A stretch of 26,614 nt of DNA from an archaeon (GTDB taxonomy: Archaea; Thermoproteota; Nitrososphaeria; Nitrososphaerales; CADDZS01), in contig JAKAPU010000019.1 in the NCBI GenBank assembly GCA_021806865.1, positions 1-26,614 of the forward strand. Reading direction: 5' to 3'. Both the position numbers and the translations under genes were made by a program. Below the pieces are notes generated by a model that did no database searches, was not told the origin of the DNA, and saw only the letters and a list, made by a program, of their open reading frames with translations. This document shows, piece by piece, positions 1-9,727 of the stretch (position 1 is its first letter; each line of letters starts with the position of its first letter).

Positions 1-145
1 TAATATCTGCCTTCTTAGGATCCCTCCGACGACCGACGAAATCAAGCTACAGAGTGGAGCTACGTACGCGTTGAGTCGCACCTTATTGGTTCAGGCAAGC
101 AACCGTAAAAAGAAGCATTGTCCATGGCAATCGAGGCGAACACCT

Positions 146-337
146 ATGGCTTGGGACGACCCAGTGGTCTGGGTTCTCATGATAGCAGTGTTAGTGTTCT
201 TGTTCGGAGCCAACAAGATTCCAGAACAGCAGTACTTTCTAGAGAAGAATCTGTTCCCCTTGGCTCGTGACGGCGTGTACTCAAATCATGGTGAAACAAA
301 GTGGCGCTTGCTGGACGGCGTTGAATCAACAGATTGA
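146..337 (+). CDS. TatA/E-like twin-arginine translocase subunit, atypical C-terminus
   Basis: A 63-residue frame starting at ATG 146. Residues 1-27 look like TatA: a short polar start (MAWDDPVVW), one transmembrane helix (about residues 7-22) and the hinge FGANKIPE. TatA/E proteins form the pore of the Tat pathway, which exports folded proteins with an RR signal; the Rieske protein at 16683 carries such a signal. After KIPE a TatA normally continues with an amphipathic helix (LAR.LG.A..EF type). Here it continues with QQYFLEKNLFPLARDG and no obvious helix of that kind, so the gene may be truncated, frameshifted or decayed. An in-frame TTG at 71 would add 25 residues that do not look like TatA, so I prefer ATG 146. 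The family call on the N-terminal half is fair; intactness is doubtful. Confidence 0.55.
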   Translation: MAWDDPVVWVLMIAVLVFLFGANKIPEQQYFLEKNLFPLARDGVYSNHGETKWRLLDGVESTD

Positions 338-356
338 GATTCCCAGACTGTAAGTC

Positions 357-1060
357 ATGGAACTGGACATCACCTTCTCAGACAAGATCCCGTGGATGGA
401 CTCGAAACTGACTTCGATCAAACTCATTCCCTCAATCTGCCATGGTGAAGAATCACAAGACGCCCCGATCGAAGTCCAAGGATCTGACGAGGGAGAAATT
501 CTCGTCGAGACGGGTAGGAAAGTTCAAGGATTCGTCCCTGATTTCATCATTACCGGCAACGGAGACGCCTTCATCTTCTCTTATCTTTACTCAAAGGCAC
601 AGAAGCATCAAGTTTCCTTCGACCTGAACGGAGATCCTGACGCCAAACCAAGGATATCTCACAGCACCCACTCTGAAGGAAGTACCCGCTTCAGTTACGA
701 GAGAATAAAGTACGTCCCACGACGCAGCGCTTCCATAGGAGGATACACGTTGACGGCCAAGACACATTCGTCTATGACAGTACCGATTCAAGGGGCTCTT
801 CGAAATTGCAAGAATCTCTAGGATTTGCCAAGGAGCTTCGGACAGTGCTTGGCACTAACACCAACTCTTCACTCGAAAAAAGAGGGTGGCGGAAACAAAA
901 ACCGAGTTTGGTTTGGAATACGATCGTCAGACAAAGACATCATCAGAAACAGTCGAGCAGGCCAAGGCCAATTTTTTACTTTCAGGACTGGTCTGAAGAT
1001 AGAAGAGCCAATCGCGACTGCCCTTGGGCTAGTTCGCAAGGTTTCCTGCTTGTCTTTAGA
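357..1060 (+). pseudogene. Unrecognised gene broken by several frameshifts
   Basis: No intact long frame exists here, but plausible protein can be read by switching frame. From ATG 357 one frame reads about 130 residues (including FVPDFIITGNGDAFIFSYLY). A second frame takes over at about 750 (VDGQDTFVYDSTDSRGSSK, then ESLGFAKELRTVLGTNTNSS). At the A-run near 878 the sense moves to a third frame (RVAETKTEFGLEYDRQ, then ETVEQAKANF). At the T-run near 965 it moves again (FTFRTGLKIEEPIATALGLV). Two of the three switches sit on homopolymers, which suggests real decay or sequencing indels. I do not recognise the family. The single open frames (357-821, 806-1138, 825-1088) should not be treated as separate genes. 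Confidence 0.4.
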
Positions 1061-1130
1061 TCAGATCTCCCTTCCCTCTCAGAATTGACGCCTAGGAGGA
1101 AAATCTCTGCAAACTTTTACCATATCGCAT

Positions 1131-1156
1131 GTTTTTAATACCACTGCATAGTGGTA
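1131..1156 (+). promoter_or_regulatory. Promoter of the men operon with an inverted repeat
   Basis: A T-rich TATA-like box (TTTTTAATA, 1132-1140) is followed by a perfect inverted repeat, TACCACT-GCAT-AGTGGTA, at 1139-1156 (7-bp arms, 4-nt spacer). With the usual archaeal spacing of about 25 bp the transcript would start near 1160, so the repeat lies between TATA box and start site, a position typical of a repressor operator. It is the only clear promoter before the seven men genes. Inference from sequence only. Confidence 0.45.
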
Positions 1157-1310
1157 ATCAAAGAAGGGATCCGCTATTCTAAGTGCTCAACCAGAATCAT
1201 CGAATAGCCTAGCTTCAACTGATGACGAACTACGTCGTTGGGCATGCGATTCTATCGACGAGGCGTTCTCTAAAAAAACGAGTATCAATTCCAGCGCGAT
1301 TTTTGTCAAA

Positions 1311-2591
1311 GTGAAGCAGGTGCCAATCGAAGAGCTTCCTTTCTCTGTCTTTGATTCTAGTATTCAAGACGTACACTTTTTCGCCGGGACTGATTCCTAT
1401 TTTCTGGGACTTGGAATTGCGAGACATGAGATTTTTTCTTTCCAACCTTCGCGAGAAGAGATAGGCAACATTCTAAGTGAGATTGCCAGAAGATCTTCAA
1501 AAGAGATCATCATTTTTGGTGGTTGGTCTTTTCCTCCATCGCACTCTGAAGACCAGGCAACAGCAAAGAAAATGCAGGTTTGGAAAGATTTCCCGTACTC
1601 TGATTGGGTAATTCCGGCACTGACTCTCGTTTACGAGAACGGCTTGGGGCGAATCATCTTGGCTGTGAATGTCGAAAACAGCAGCCCACGTTTGCTCAAT
1701 GAATACTATGAAGGACTCGTCACGTCTCTCGGCGGCCTGCGGAGAAAGAGCCCTGTTATCCCACGCCTAGTCCGGACAACAAATATTCCGCCCCAAGGTC
1801 AGTGGAAGGATCTAGTGCGCAAGGCGCTCGCTTCGATTAGGAAAGGCGAATTTCAGAAAGTTGTGCCGGCACGTTCGGTTGAGATGCTCTTCGAGTCTGA
1901 TGTCCCCTGTTCCACTGTTTTGAGGAAACTAATTCAGACAAACCCCGAGGCGACCATTTTTGCCATAAAGAAAGGTGATGCGGTTTTCGTTGGAGCAACG
2001 CCTGAGCGTTTATTCACTTTGAAAAATGGGAATCTGAAAGTCGATTGCCTTGCAGCTTCCGCACCTCGAAGCGGAGATCCTGAGACTGACGATCTCCTCG
2101 GTGAAGATCTCTTGCGTGATTCCAAATCTCTCTATGAGCACAAAGTCGTCGTGGACAAAGTTGCAAGATCGCTCTCAAGAATATGCACTAGAACCGAGGT
2201 CTCAATAGAGCCAACTCTGAAGAAACTTCCGAATGTCCAGCACCTGCTTTCCACAGTTAGAGGAAAGCTGCGCCCGGCAGTTGACGTCTGGTCAGCTGCA
2301 CAGATACTTTGGCCAACGCCAGCGACAAGCGGCGAGCCTAGAGAATCAGCTATCAGATGGATTCAGGACTTTGAGGGCATACAGAGAGGATGGTACTCAG
2401 GTGTAGTTGGGTATGTGAATGGGAAGGCTGACCAGGGCAACCTGTACGTCGCGATTCGGTCTGCCCTGATTAGAAAAAACACCGCTTTCCTTTTTGCAGG
2501 TTCAGGAATCGTCCCGGGATCCGACCCTCAAAAAGAATTCGAAGAAACCAACTGGAAGATGAAAACGATGATGAACGCTTTGGGACAGTGA
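1311..2591 (+). CDS. menF: Isochorismate synthase MenF
   Basis: Converts chorismate to isochorismate, the first committed step of classical menaquinone synthesis. The C-terminal half has the chorismate-binding fold signatures: GATPERLF, the EDLLRDSKSLYEHKVVVD stretch, LSTVRGKL, WPTPATSGEP, GWYSGVVGYV and the end motif AGSGIVPGSDPQKEFEET. Length is 426 aa from GTG 1311, which has no visible ribosome-binding site. The frame stays open upstream to the stop at 1155-1157, and that part (RRWACDSIDEAFSKKT, then SSAIFVKVKQVPIEELPF) resembles the N-terminus of isochorismate synthases. It contains no ATG, GTG or TTG, so the true start may be a rare codon such as ATT 1176, or an indel may be present. 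First gene of the men operon; menD starts 16 bp after its stop. Confidence 0.9.
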   Translation: MKQVPIEELPFSVFDSSIQDVHFFAGTDSYFLGLGIARHEIFSFQPSREEIGNILSEIARRSSKEIIIFGGWSFPPSHSEDQATAKKMQVWKDFPYSDWVIPALTLVYENGLGRIILAVNVENSSPRLLNEYYEGLVTSLGGLRRKSPVIPRLVRTTNIPPQGQWKDLVRKALASIRKGEFQKVVPARSVEMLFESDVPCSTVLRKLIQTNPEATIFAIKKGDAVFVGATPERLFTLKNGNLKVDCLAASAPRSGDPETDDLLGEDLLRDSKSLYEHKVVVDKVARSLSRICTRTEVSIEPTLKKLPNVQHLLSTVRGKLRPAVDVWSAAQILWPTPATSGEPRESAIRWIQDFEGIQRGWYSGVVGYVNGKADQGNLYVAIRSALIRKNTAFLFAGSGIVPGSDPQKEFEETNWKMKTMMNALGQ

Positions 2592-2607
2592 GAGAACGCT
2601 GGGTACG

Positions 2608-4329
2608 GTGGATAAGTACGTCGATGCATTCATCGACGGATTAAAGGATGGCGGAGTTGGTGAAGCAGTGATCTGTCCAGGATCGAGGTCAACGCCTGTC
2701 GCTCTGGCACTATCGCGCAAGGAAGGGATACGATTCTGGACCTTGTACGACGAGAGATCAGCAGCTTTCTTTGCGCTCGGAATCGGAAAGAGTTCTTCCA
2801 AACCTGTCGCTCTGGTTGCAACTTCTGGCACCGCCACAGCAAATTTTCTGCCAGCGATTGTTGAGGCAAAACTTTCCCGTGTCCCTATTGTTGCTATCAC
2901 GGCAGACAGACCACCCGAGTTGAGAGACTTCGGTGCTCCCCAGACCATAGACCAGATCCGACTTTACGGCTCTTATGCAAAGTTTTTCCAAGACATGCCG
3001 ATAGCAGCGGAGATCTCCTCACTGTTTCGGTACGCCCGCATTGTGGGAGCAAGAGCCGCAAACATTGCCAAGACAAATCCTGCCGGACCTGTGCAGATCA
3101 ACTTTTCATTCAGAGAGCCGCTGCTCTCAAACCAGCAAGAGCAAATAGAATCTTCAGAAAGTGCTATCCAATCCAAGCCCCTCTCCATAACAAGAGTGAG
3201 AAGATCTCCACCGAGCGAGGAAGTGCTCTACGCTCTCAGAGAAATCCACGACGGTTCAAAGGGTTTGATAATAGTTGGGCCGGAAGACCATCATGACCTG
3301 AAGGAGTCTCTGGATCAGCTTTCTCAAGTATTGGCGTCGCCCATAATCGCAGACCCGCTTTCAAACTTGAGAAACTTCAAGGAAAGTCTGGGTCTCGTAA
3401 GATGCTACGAGGCGTTGCTTCGCAACAAAAGTTTTCGAGAGGCAAATGCTCCGGAGTGGGTAATTCAATTAGGCGGCGCACCCACTTCAAAGTGGCTAAA
3501 CTCGTTTTGCGAAAATACAAAGAAAGTGATTTTGGACGATGGAACGGACTGGAAGGATCCGAGCTTCGCCGCATGTAGCATGATATACGGAGATTTCGAA
3601 AGTTCACTCTCGCAAATGATCCAAGCCTTTCGGGCCTTCAAACCGCCGGTCGGCTGGTTAAAAACCTGGCTCGACGCTGATAGCAAGGCACTCAAGGCCA
3701 CCAACTCGGTGATGAAGAAGATAGAACAACCGTTCGAAGGCAAACTTTTCTTCCATCTTTCAAAGAATCTCGCTCCTACGTTGGATCTCACTGTTGTCGT
3801 GGGAAACAGTATGCCTCTCCGAGACCTTGACGCATTCTACCTCGAAGCAAGCGAGAGGATATGGTTCGTAGGAAATAAGGGGGCTAATGGCATAGACGGG
3901 CTTGTTTCAACCGCTTTGGGCATCTCTGCATTAGAGGGAAACGTGCTGCTGATACTTGGAGACATCGCTTTCTATCACGATATGAATGGACTGCTCGCAG
4001 CGAAACTCCACGACCTAAACGCAACAATTATCGTGGTGAACAACAGAGGAGGGGGAATCTTTTCTTTCTTGCCACAACACACTCTGCTACAAAGAGAGAC
4101 CTTTGAGAACCTGTTTGGCATGGCACACGATCTTGATTTCTCAGGAGCAGCGACCATCTATGGGGCCAAGTTTCATAGAGTGAACGACTGCAAAAAGCTT
4201 GATCAAGTGCTGTCAACATCCCTCACCGAACGCGGTGTAAAGATCATCGAATTTATGGCAGCTGACAGGGAAACGAACTTGGAGCTGCACGCCTCGACCT
4301 TCGACCAAATCTCAGGGGAGATACAATAA
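2608..4329 (+). CDS. menD: SEPHCHC synthase MenD (ThDP enzyme)
   Basis: Makes SEPHCHC (2-succinyl-5-enolpyruvyl-6-hydroxy-3-cyclohexene-1-carboxylate) from isochorismate and 2-oxoglutarate, using thiamine diphosphate and Mg. The start is GTG 2608; 573 aa is a normal MenD length. The N-terminal ThDP domain has ICPGSRSTP (residues 22-30), YDERSAAFFALG with the cofactor-activating glutamate at about 49, the GTATAN loop and ADRPPELRD. The C-terminal domain has the Mg/diphosphate motif as LGDIAFYHDMNG followed by VVNNRGGGIFSFLPQ. The stop overlaps the menH start by one base (TAATG), indicating translational coupling in the men operon. All expected MenD landmarks are present. Confidence 0.95.
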   Translation: MDKYVDAFIDGLKDGGVGEAVICPGSRSTPVALALSRKEGIRFWTLYDERSAAFFALGIGKSSSKPVALVATSGTATANFLPAIVEAKLSRVPIVAITADRPPELRDFGAPQTIDQIRLYGSYAKFFQDMPIAAEISSLFRYARIVGARAANIAKTNPAGPVQINFSFREPLLSNQQEQIESSESAIQSKPLSITRVRRSPPSEEVLYALREIHDGSKGLIIVGPEDHHDLKESLDQLSQVLASPIIADPLSNLRNFKESLGLVRCYEALLRNKSFREANAPEWVIQLGGAPTSKWLNSFCENTKKVILDDGTDWKDPSFAACSMIYGDFESSLSQMIQAFRAFKPPVGWLKTWLDADSKALKATNSVMKKIEQPFEGKLFFHLSKNLAPTLDLTVVVGNSMPLRDLDAFYLEASERIWFVGNKGANGIDGLVSTALGISALEGNVLLILGDIAFYHDMNGLLAAKLHDLNATIIVVNNRGGGIFSFLPQHTLLQRETFENLFGMAHDLDFSGAATIYGAKFHRVNDCKKLDQVLSTSLTERGVKIIEFMAADRETNLELHASTFDQISGEIQ

Positions 4330-5150
4330 TGCAGCATGCTCTTTGGTTTGAAACGATCGGCGAAAAGGAGGATCCGACTGTCGTCCTGTTACATGGTTTC
4401 ACCGGATCTCATCAAACTTGGGAAAGACTTTGCAAGAGATTGTCCGAACGCTATTTTCTGGTCGTGCCAGATCTTCCTGGTCATGGAAGGTCTAGCACTG
4501 CACCAGCAATGAGTGTGGATCAGGTCTCTGACAGCATTCTAGAATCGCTTGAAGATCTGGGAATCAGCAAGGCTGGATTGCTCGGGTATTCCATGGGCGG
4601 TAGAATCGCTCTCAATTTCGTTACAAGACACCAGAACAGAGTGAGCTGTCTGATTCTAGAGAGTGTCTCTCCCGGCATTGTCGAACAAACGGACAGAGAA
4701 GAAAGGAGGATGAAGGATGAATCCCTTGCGAAGGATATCGAGCAATTTGATATAACTTGGTTTGTCGATAAATGGGAGAATTTAGAAATCTTTGCTACGC
4801 AAAAAAATCTCGATCAAGACACGCGCTTAAAAATAAGAAACGAGCGCCTGTCAAATACTAGCGCAGGCCTCGCAAGGAGCCTTCTAAACGCAGGAACAGG
4901 TGCCATGCAACCAATGTGGTCAGATCTCGGCAAGCTAGAGATCCCCGTCCTATTAATCGTCGGAGAGAAGGATGAAAAATTTGTCTCGATAGCGTGCGAA
5001 ATGAAGGCACAAATTGCAAGAGCCGGTTGCCAGCTCAAAATATTGAACGGCGGCCACGCTCCCCATCTCGAGGATTATCAAATGTTTGAAAGCACGGTGG
5101 AACAGTTTCTCGACGGCGTTTATCACAAACACGAGGCAGATGTAGAATGA
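4329..5150 (+). CDS. menH: SHCHC synthase MenH (alpha/beta hydrolase)
   Basis: Eliminates pyruvate from the MenD product to give SHCHC. It is a 273-aa alpha/beta hydrolase with oxyanion motif LLHGFTGS (residues 20-27), nucleophile elbow GYSMGG with Ser88, acid Asp215 in VGEKDEKF and base His243 in [10 protein letters not shown]. The motif order is that of MenH proteins, and the position between menD and menB makes this assignment much better than a generic esterase. The ATG overlaps the menD stop by one base, and the stop overlaps the menB start by four (ATGA). Confidence 0.88.
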   Translation: MQHALWFETIGEKEDPTVVLLHGFTGSHQTWERLCKRLSERYFLVVPDLPGHGRSSTAPAMSVDQVSDSILESLEDLGISKAGLLGYSMGGRIALNFVTRHQNRVSCLILESVSPGIVEQTDREERRMKDESLAKDIEQFDITWFVDKWENLEIFATQKNLDQDTRLKIRNERLSNTSAGLARSLLNAGTGAMQPMWSDLGKLEIPVLLIVGEKDEKFVSIACEMKAQIARAGCQLKILNGGHAPHLEDYQMFESTVEQFLDGVYHKHEADVE

Positions 5151-5968
5151 GACAGGCAAATTGGCTTACAGTGAAAAGATATACTGACATTCTGTTCCAA
5201 AAGCAGGAGGGTGTTGCAAAGATTACCATCAACAGGCCTGAGCTCAGGAATGCGTTCAGACCGGAAACGCTCTTCGAACTTTCGGATGCGTTCTCGACAG
5301 TCAGAAACGATCCATCAATTGGTGTTGCCATTCTCACAGGTGCAGGAGACAAGGCGTTTTGCTCGGGCGGAGACCAGCGTGTGCGAGGAAAAGCGGGGTA
5401 CCTGGACAAGAAGGGAGTTTCGAGACTCAATGTGCTGGACCTTCAAAAGCAGATTCGATATCTTCCAAAACCTGTCATCGCCATGGTGTCCGGTTATGCG
5501 ATCGGGGGAGGGCACGTGCTACACCTTGTCTGCGATCTCACGATTGCTGCCGAAAATGCAAAGTTTGGCCAGACCGGCCCGAAGGTCGGGAGCTTCGACG
5601 CGGGATATGGCGCAGGGCTCCTTGCAAGAACTATCGGGTTGAAGAAAGCGAAGGAGATCTGGTTTCTGTGCCGTCAATACACGGCGAAAGAGGCGCTAGA
5701 AATGGGTCTGGTGAACGCTGTAGTTCCGCCGGACAAGCTGGAAGAGGAGACCATGAAGTGGGCGAGGGAGATTTTGGAAAAGAGTCCAATCGCAATCAGA
5801 TTCATGAAAGATGCATTCAACGCAGACACTGACGGTCTGAGTGGAGTGCAGCAAATGGCCGGGGATGCGACAATGCTCTACTACATGACACAGGAGGCAA
5901 AAGAAGGAAGAGACGCGTTCATCGAAAAAAGAAAGCCGAATTTCAGAAAGTTTCCTTGGCGGCCTTGA
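5147..5968 (+). CDS. menB: 1,4-dihydroxy-2-naphthoyl-CoA synthase MenB
   Basis: Cyclises o-succinylbenzoyl-CoA to DHNA-CoA. A 273-aa crotonase-fold protein with the MenB signatures [12 protein letters not shown] (about 28-39), [10 protein letters not shown] (72-81), [11 protein letters not shown] (116-126) and [15 protein letters not shown] (141-155). The glycine at 144 in QTGP is the position that in known MenB proteins is Gly in bicarbonate-dependent enzymes and Asp in the others, so this one is probably bicarbonate-dependent (inference from the motif). The ATG overlaps the menH stop by four bases. The end overlaps menE. Confidence 0.95.
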   Translation: MRQANWLTVKRYTDILFQKQEGVAKITINRPELRNAFRPETLFELSDAFSTVRNDPSIGVAILTGAGDKAFCSGGDQRVRGKAGYLDKKGVSRLNVLDLQKQIRYLPKPVIAMVSGYAIGGGHVLHLVCDLTIAAENAKFGQTGPKVGSFDAGYGAGLLARTIGLKKAKEIWFLCRQYTAKEALEMGLVNAVVPPDKLEEETMKWAREILEKSPIAIRFMKDAFNADTDGLSGVQQMAGDATMLYYMTQEAKEGRDAFIEKRKPNFRKFPWRP

Positions 5969-7551
5969 GTAAAGTGGACACCCGTTTTCCCGCCGGTTAT
6001 CGAACGAGCACCTTCCCGGACTGGCTCCAATGGCGTTCGTCGCTCTCTCCCGACAGGCTTGCCGTGAAAGATAGAGACGGCGCATTGAGTTTCCATCAGC
6101 TGCAAGAACAAGCGAGCAATATTTCAGGTGTACTTGCTTCGTGGAGAGTCAGGAAAGGAAGCAGGGTGCTGCTTTTGCTCAACTCATCCACCCTCTACGT
6201 CGCGCTGGTTCATGCCTTGGCAAGGTTAGGCGCGATAGCCGTCCCCGTGAACCAAAGACAGACCACTTCGGAGATTCTCTGGCAGATCGGTGATTGCAAT
6301 CCATCCCTTATCATCTACGATGAATCACTTGCTTCGATAGTGAAAGAGGTCCAGCAGAAATCTTCGCCTAAACTGCAATCGCGGGTGTCATTCAAAAGTC
6401 TCGATGAAGTGAAAGATACTCGAAGTAGTGACCGAATGGAAAGTGCCCAGTTCAAAGCGTCATCAATCCATTCCATAATTTACACTTCTGGGTCAACTGG
6501 CAAACCAAAGGGAGCTGTGTTGACTGCGTCGAACTTGTTGTGGCACTCGATCTCCTTCGGAATTAATCACGGAGCATTTCCATCGGATCGATGGCTGCTT
6601 GTAATGCCCCTGTATCACATCGGCGGCTACAGTGTTATCTTCAGAAGCGTCATGCTTGGCAGTGGAATTGTAATCCACTCCAAATTCGACGCGGGCACTG
6701 CATTCGAGTCAATCAACCGAGATGGAATTACACTCTTGTCACTCGTTCCAGCAATGCTAGAAAGTATGTTGAGAATTCGCAGTCAAAGCTTTTCTGAGAA
6801 ATTAAGGCTGATTTTCCTAGGAGGCTCTGAAACTCCGCCCGCGTTGATTCGCCAGATAGTTAGAAGGAAACTGCCAGTACTTCTGACTTATGGCATGACA
6901 GAGAGCTGCTCCCAGATTGCCATTTCAAAAGCAGCCACAGAGTCGTCGGTCTCTGATAGAAATTCATACCAAGCAATGTTCCCCACTTTCGTGAAAATAG
7001 GATTTGATCGTGCAAGAGACAAGTCCACGAATCAAGACCGGAAGGTCGGAAGGATAATGCTTAGCGGTCCGACAATTTCTCCAGGATATTGGGGCGGGCG
7101 GAACTCGAAAGCACCAACCAACGATCGCAATGTAGAGTGGTTTGACACAGGAGATGTCGGATTCTGGAACGGGGACACCGGCTTCGTTGTGCTTGGAAGA
7201 GAAAACGAGATGATAATCAGCGGCGGCGAAAACATCTATCCGATTGAGGTTGAGTCGCCTCTTCTCGAACACAAGGCGATCGAAGAAGCGGTCGTGGTAG
7301 GAAGAGAGGACTCAAAGTGGGGGCAGAGAGTTGAGGCCGTGTTGAAAGTTAAGCTCGATTCTGTTCGCCCCAGCGCCTCGGAGCTTACAGACTTTTTGAG
7401 AGGGAGGATTGGAAGTTACAAAATCCCAAAGGCGTTCCACTTCTTGGATTCCTTCCCAAAAACGCAGACCGGAAAGACAAAGAGAACGGCCATAATAGAG
7501 ATTCTTGACAGGATGGAAGGAAAAAAATCGAGACGCGATCTCATCAGATGA
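5965..7551 (+). CDS. menE: o-Succinylbenzoate-CoA ligase MenE
   Basis: Activates o-succinylbenzoate with ATP and CoA. A member of the acyl-adenylate-forming family: P-loop [11 protein letters not shown] (about residue 175), [19 protein letters not shown], the hinge region [17 protein letters not shown] and the C-terminal catalytic lysine region [12 protein letters not shown] chose TTG 5965 because it overlaps the menB stop as TTGA, the same four-base arrangement seen at other junctions of this operon; TTG 5956, three codons earlier, is also possible. The end overlaps menA by ATGA. About 528 aa, slightly long for MenE but within range. Confidence 0.9.
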   Translation: MSKVDTRFPAGYRTSTFPDWLQWRSSLSPDRLAVKDRDGALSFHQLQEQASNISGVLASWRVRKGSRVLLLLNSSTLYVALVHALARLGAIAVPVNQRQTTSEILWQIGDCNPSLIIYDESLASIVKEVQQKSSPKLQSRVSFKSLDEVKDTRSSDRMESAQFKASSIHSIIYTSGSTGKPKGAVLTASNLLWHSISFGINHGAFPSDRWLLVMPLYHIGGYSVIFRSVMLGSGIVIHSKFDAGTAFESINRDGITLLSLVPAMLESMLRIRSQSFSEKLRLIFLGGSETPPALIRQIVRRKLPVLLTYGMTESCSQIAISKAATESSVSDRNSYQAMFPTFVKIGFDRARDKSTNQDRKVGRIMLSGPTISPGYWGGRNSKAPTNDRNVEWFDTGDVGFWNGDTGFVVLGRENEMIISGGENIYPIEVESPLLEHKAIEEAVVVGREDSKWGQRVEAVLKVKLDSVRPSASELTDFLRGRIGSYKIPKAFHFLDSFPKTQTGKTKRTAIIEILDRMEGKKSRRDLIR

Positions 7552-8420
7552 ACGCCAGTCAATTCATCAGACTCATTCGCGTTCCGACTCTTGCAGCGAC
7601 AGCCGTTCCACTTATCATCGGGGGTGCAGTGGGTTTTGCCCAAAACAAGTTTTCACCACTTCTCTGGATTGAAATGTTCTCTGTCGCATTGCTGATTCAG
7701 ATCGGTACCAATGTGCTGAACGAGTACGGGGATTACAGGCGAAAGATAGATACCGTGCCCTCTGCGGGTTTCGGCGGGCTGATACTCTCTGGAGAAGTGG
7801 GTGCACGGGAAATACTTGCCACAGCGGTTGCTTGTTTTGTCATCGCTTTCTTCTTTGGGCTGATACTTGTACTTCTCCGAGGACTGGAGCTCCTGATACT
7901 TGGAGCGCTCGCACTTCTTGTGGCGATCCTGTATTCTGAAGGGCCTCTACCGATCTCCTCCACACCTTTTGGAGAGGTGTTTGTGGCTCTGCTGATGGGG
8001 CCGATAGAAGTCTCTTCGGCGAATCTAGCGGCCTCGGGCCAAATATCTATCCTCTCTCTTGTGTTTTCAATACCAGTAGGTTTGATGGTCGCCGCGATTC
8101 TCCTAGCAAACAATCTGCGCGACTTGCAAAATGACCGCGATCATGGAAGGAAAACACTGGCAGTACTCGTCGGGATGAGGAACGGAAGTTCCGTACTCTT
8201 CGCACTGATAGTTCTGTCATTCATTTGGTCCATTCCCGCCTTCGTAACGTTCCACACTTCGCTTTCGATATTCTTTGTGTGGCTCGCCTTTCCGATTGCC
8301 CTGCGCGGTTACTTCAGAATAACCAGAAGCAATGGCTGGGTCAGAGCAGTCCCGACAGTTTCGGGCCTCCATATGCTGGTAGGCGCCCTGCTCACTCTTT
8401 CAATTCTGATTCAGTTTTGA
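7548..8420 (+). CDS. menA: 1,4-dihydroxy-2-naphthoate polyprenyltransferase MenA (UbiA family)
   Basis: Attaches the polyprenyl side chain to DHNA in the membrane, giving demethylmenaquinone. A 290-aa polytopic UbiA-family protein with about eight hydrophobic helices. Its first acidic motif is NVLNEYGDYRRKID (residues 55-68), where the usual N-D is N-E; the second is NNLRDLQNDRDHGRKTLAV (188 onward). The local pattern is that of MenA rather than UbiA or heme O synthases, and the operon position agrees. The ATG overlaps the menE stop (ATGA), and the stop overlaps the proposed menC TTG. Confidence 0.92.
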   Translation: MNASQFIRLIRVPTLAATAVPLIIGGAVGFAQNKFSPLLWIEMFSVALLIQIGTNVLNEYGDYRRKIDTVPSAGFGGLILSGEVGAREILATAVACFVIAFFFGLILVLLRGLELLILGALALLVAILYSEGPLPISSTPFGEVFVALLMGPIEVSSANLAASGQISILSLVFSIPVGLMVAAILLANNLRDLQNDRDHGRKTLAVLVGMRNGSSVLFALIVLSFIWSIPAFVTFHTSLSIFFVWLAFPIALRGYFRITRSNGWVRAVPTVSGLHMLVGALLTLSILIQF

Positions 8421-9565
8421 GGCTGCTTAAGAACGGCTTGATCGACAAAGAGACGGGTCTTAAGTGCTTGAAATCGTCGTTTACCATACACTGCGTGGAA
8501 CTTTCACTTCGCACGCCTTTTGAATCGAGCCTGGGAGTCGAGCGAGAAAGGAAAAGTCTGATACTTGATTTTCGCTCGGAAGGAATTAGAGCGTTTTCGG
8601 AATGTGCCACATTCGAAAACCCGTACTACTCTTTTGAGGATAATTCGACTGCGATTCACATCATCAGGGACCATCTCGCAGAGGAATTGAAGAAGGAGCC
8701 ATCTCCCGAAGAGTTTCTGAAAAGGACGGCACACATCCGAGGCCACAATATGGCAAAGGCCGCGGTCGAGATGTTGCTTTGGGACTTTCATTGCAAGCTC
8801 AAGAATGTGTCGATTGCTGAGGAGCTGGGAAATCCAAGAGGTCACGCCCGAGTGGGGATCTCGCTGGGTTTCGAGGACAATCATGTGCTCCTGCTGAAGA
8901 AGGTCGAAGCCGCTGTGAAGAGAGGCTATAGGCGAATCAAGATCAAGATCAAACGAGGGACAGAGTACCACTGGATCAAATCCGTGAGGGACTCTTATCC
9001 AGAGCTGCCATTGAGTATCGATGCGAATGGATGCTACACGCTGAAAGATGTGCAGGATTTGAAGAGACTGGACAAGTTCGATCTATTGTACATCGAGCAA
9101 CCGTTGGAACACGACGATCTAATCGACCATGCAGTACTTGCAAAGCAGATTTCCACGCCGATCTGCTTGGATGAGTCCATCTCATCACCAAGGAGCGCTA
9201 GGCAGGCATTCGAGAGCGGGGCCGCAAAAATAGTGAACATCAAACCGGGCAGATTAGGCGGGCTCGTAAACTCGGTCAAAATCGGGAAGATTGCCAGGGA
9301 GTACGACGGCGGTGTCTGGGTGGGTGGAATGCTAGAGACTGGTATCGGAAGATCGTTCAATGTTGCTCTCGCATCGCAGAGGTTTGTGGGCCTGCCGGGT
9401 GATACCTCGCCGAACGACGAGTACTTTCTGCGCGACATTGTCAATAATCCCTTCGAGATGACGGGCAAGGGTACGATGAAACCTAACACAGGCCCAGGGA
9501 TCGGCGTAGAGCTTGACGATGAATTTCTTAAGAGTTCGACGAAACAGAGTTTGAAGATCTTCTGA
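8417..9565 (+). CDS. menC: o-Succinylbenzoate synthase MenC (enolase superfamily)
   Basis: Dehydrates SHCHC to o-succinylbenzoate. An enolase-superfamily protein with the full OSBS-type catalytic set: the KIKIK lysine motif on the second strand (about residues 175-179), metal ligands in SIDANG (Asp202), YIEQPLE (Glu227) and CLDES (Asp252), and the opposite lysine in VNIKPGRLGG (Lys276). The start is uncertain. TTG 8417 overlaps the menA stop as TTGA and fits the coupling pattern; TTG 8438 and TTG 8468 (MKSSFTIHCVEL) are alternatives, the last giving a more typical MenC N-terminus. The frame is open further upstream inside menA, but that part is not real coding. Last gene of the operon; no menG/ubiE or DHNA-CoA thioesterase follows. 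Confidence 0.9.
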   Translation: MRLLKNGLIDKETGLKCLKSSFTIHCVELSLRTPFESSLGVERERKSLILDFRSEGIRAFSECATFENPYYSFEDNSTAIHIIRDHLAEELKKEPSPEEFLKRTAHIRGHNMAKAAVEMLLWDFHCKLKNVSIAEELGNPRGHARVGISLGFEDNHVLLLKKVEAAVKRGYRRIKIKIKRGTEYHWIKSVRDSYPELPLSIDANGCYTLKDVQDLKRLDKFDLLYIEQPLEHDDLIDHAVLAKQISTPICLDESISSPRSARQAFESGAAKIVNIKPGRLGGLVNSVKIGKIAREYDGGVWVGGMLETGIGRSFNVALASQRFVGLPGDTSPNDEYFLRDIVNNPFEMTGKGTMKPNTGPGIGVELDDEFLKSSTKQSLKIF

Positions 9566-9727
9566 AATTGAGATGAGTACCAGAAACCCGAATGTTCAAA
9601 CTGGTTTGGATTCTTCAAGAGGATTCGGCCGCTGCAGACCATGAAGCCAAGTTCTGCTCCAACTATGAAATTGAGCCTTTCGTGACGTTGCTCGTTGGCC
9701 TCTCGCGGAGCGATTTAGAGGATCTCA

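Noticed and set aside
8225..8416. 5' extension of the menC frame
   Set aside because: It lies inside menA in another frame and its translation has no MenC character; the start was placed at TTG 8417 with alternatives.
9034..9642. 202-codon open frame on the - strand
   Set aside because: It is antisense to menC, which has all its catalytic motifs.
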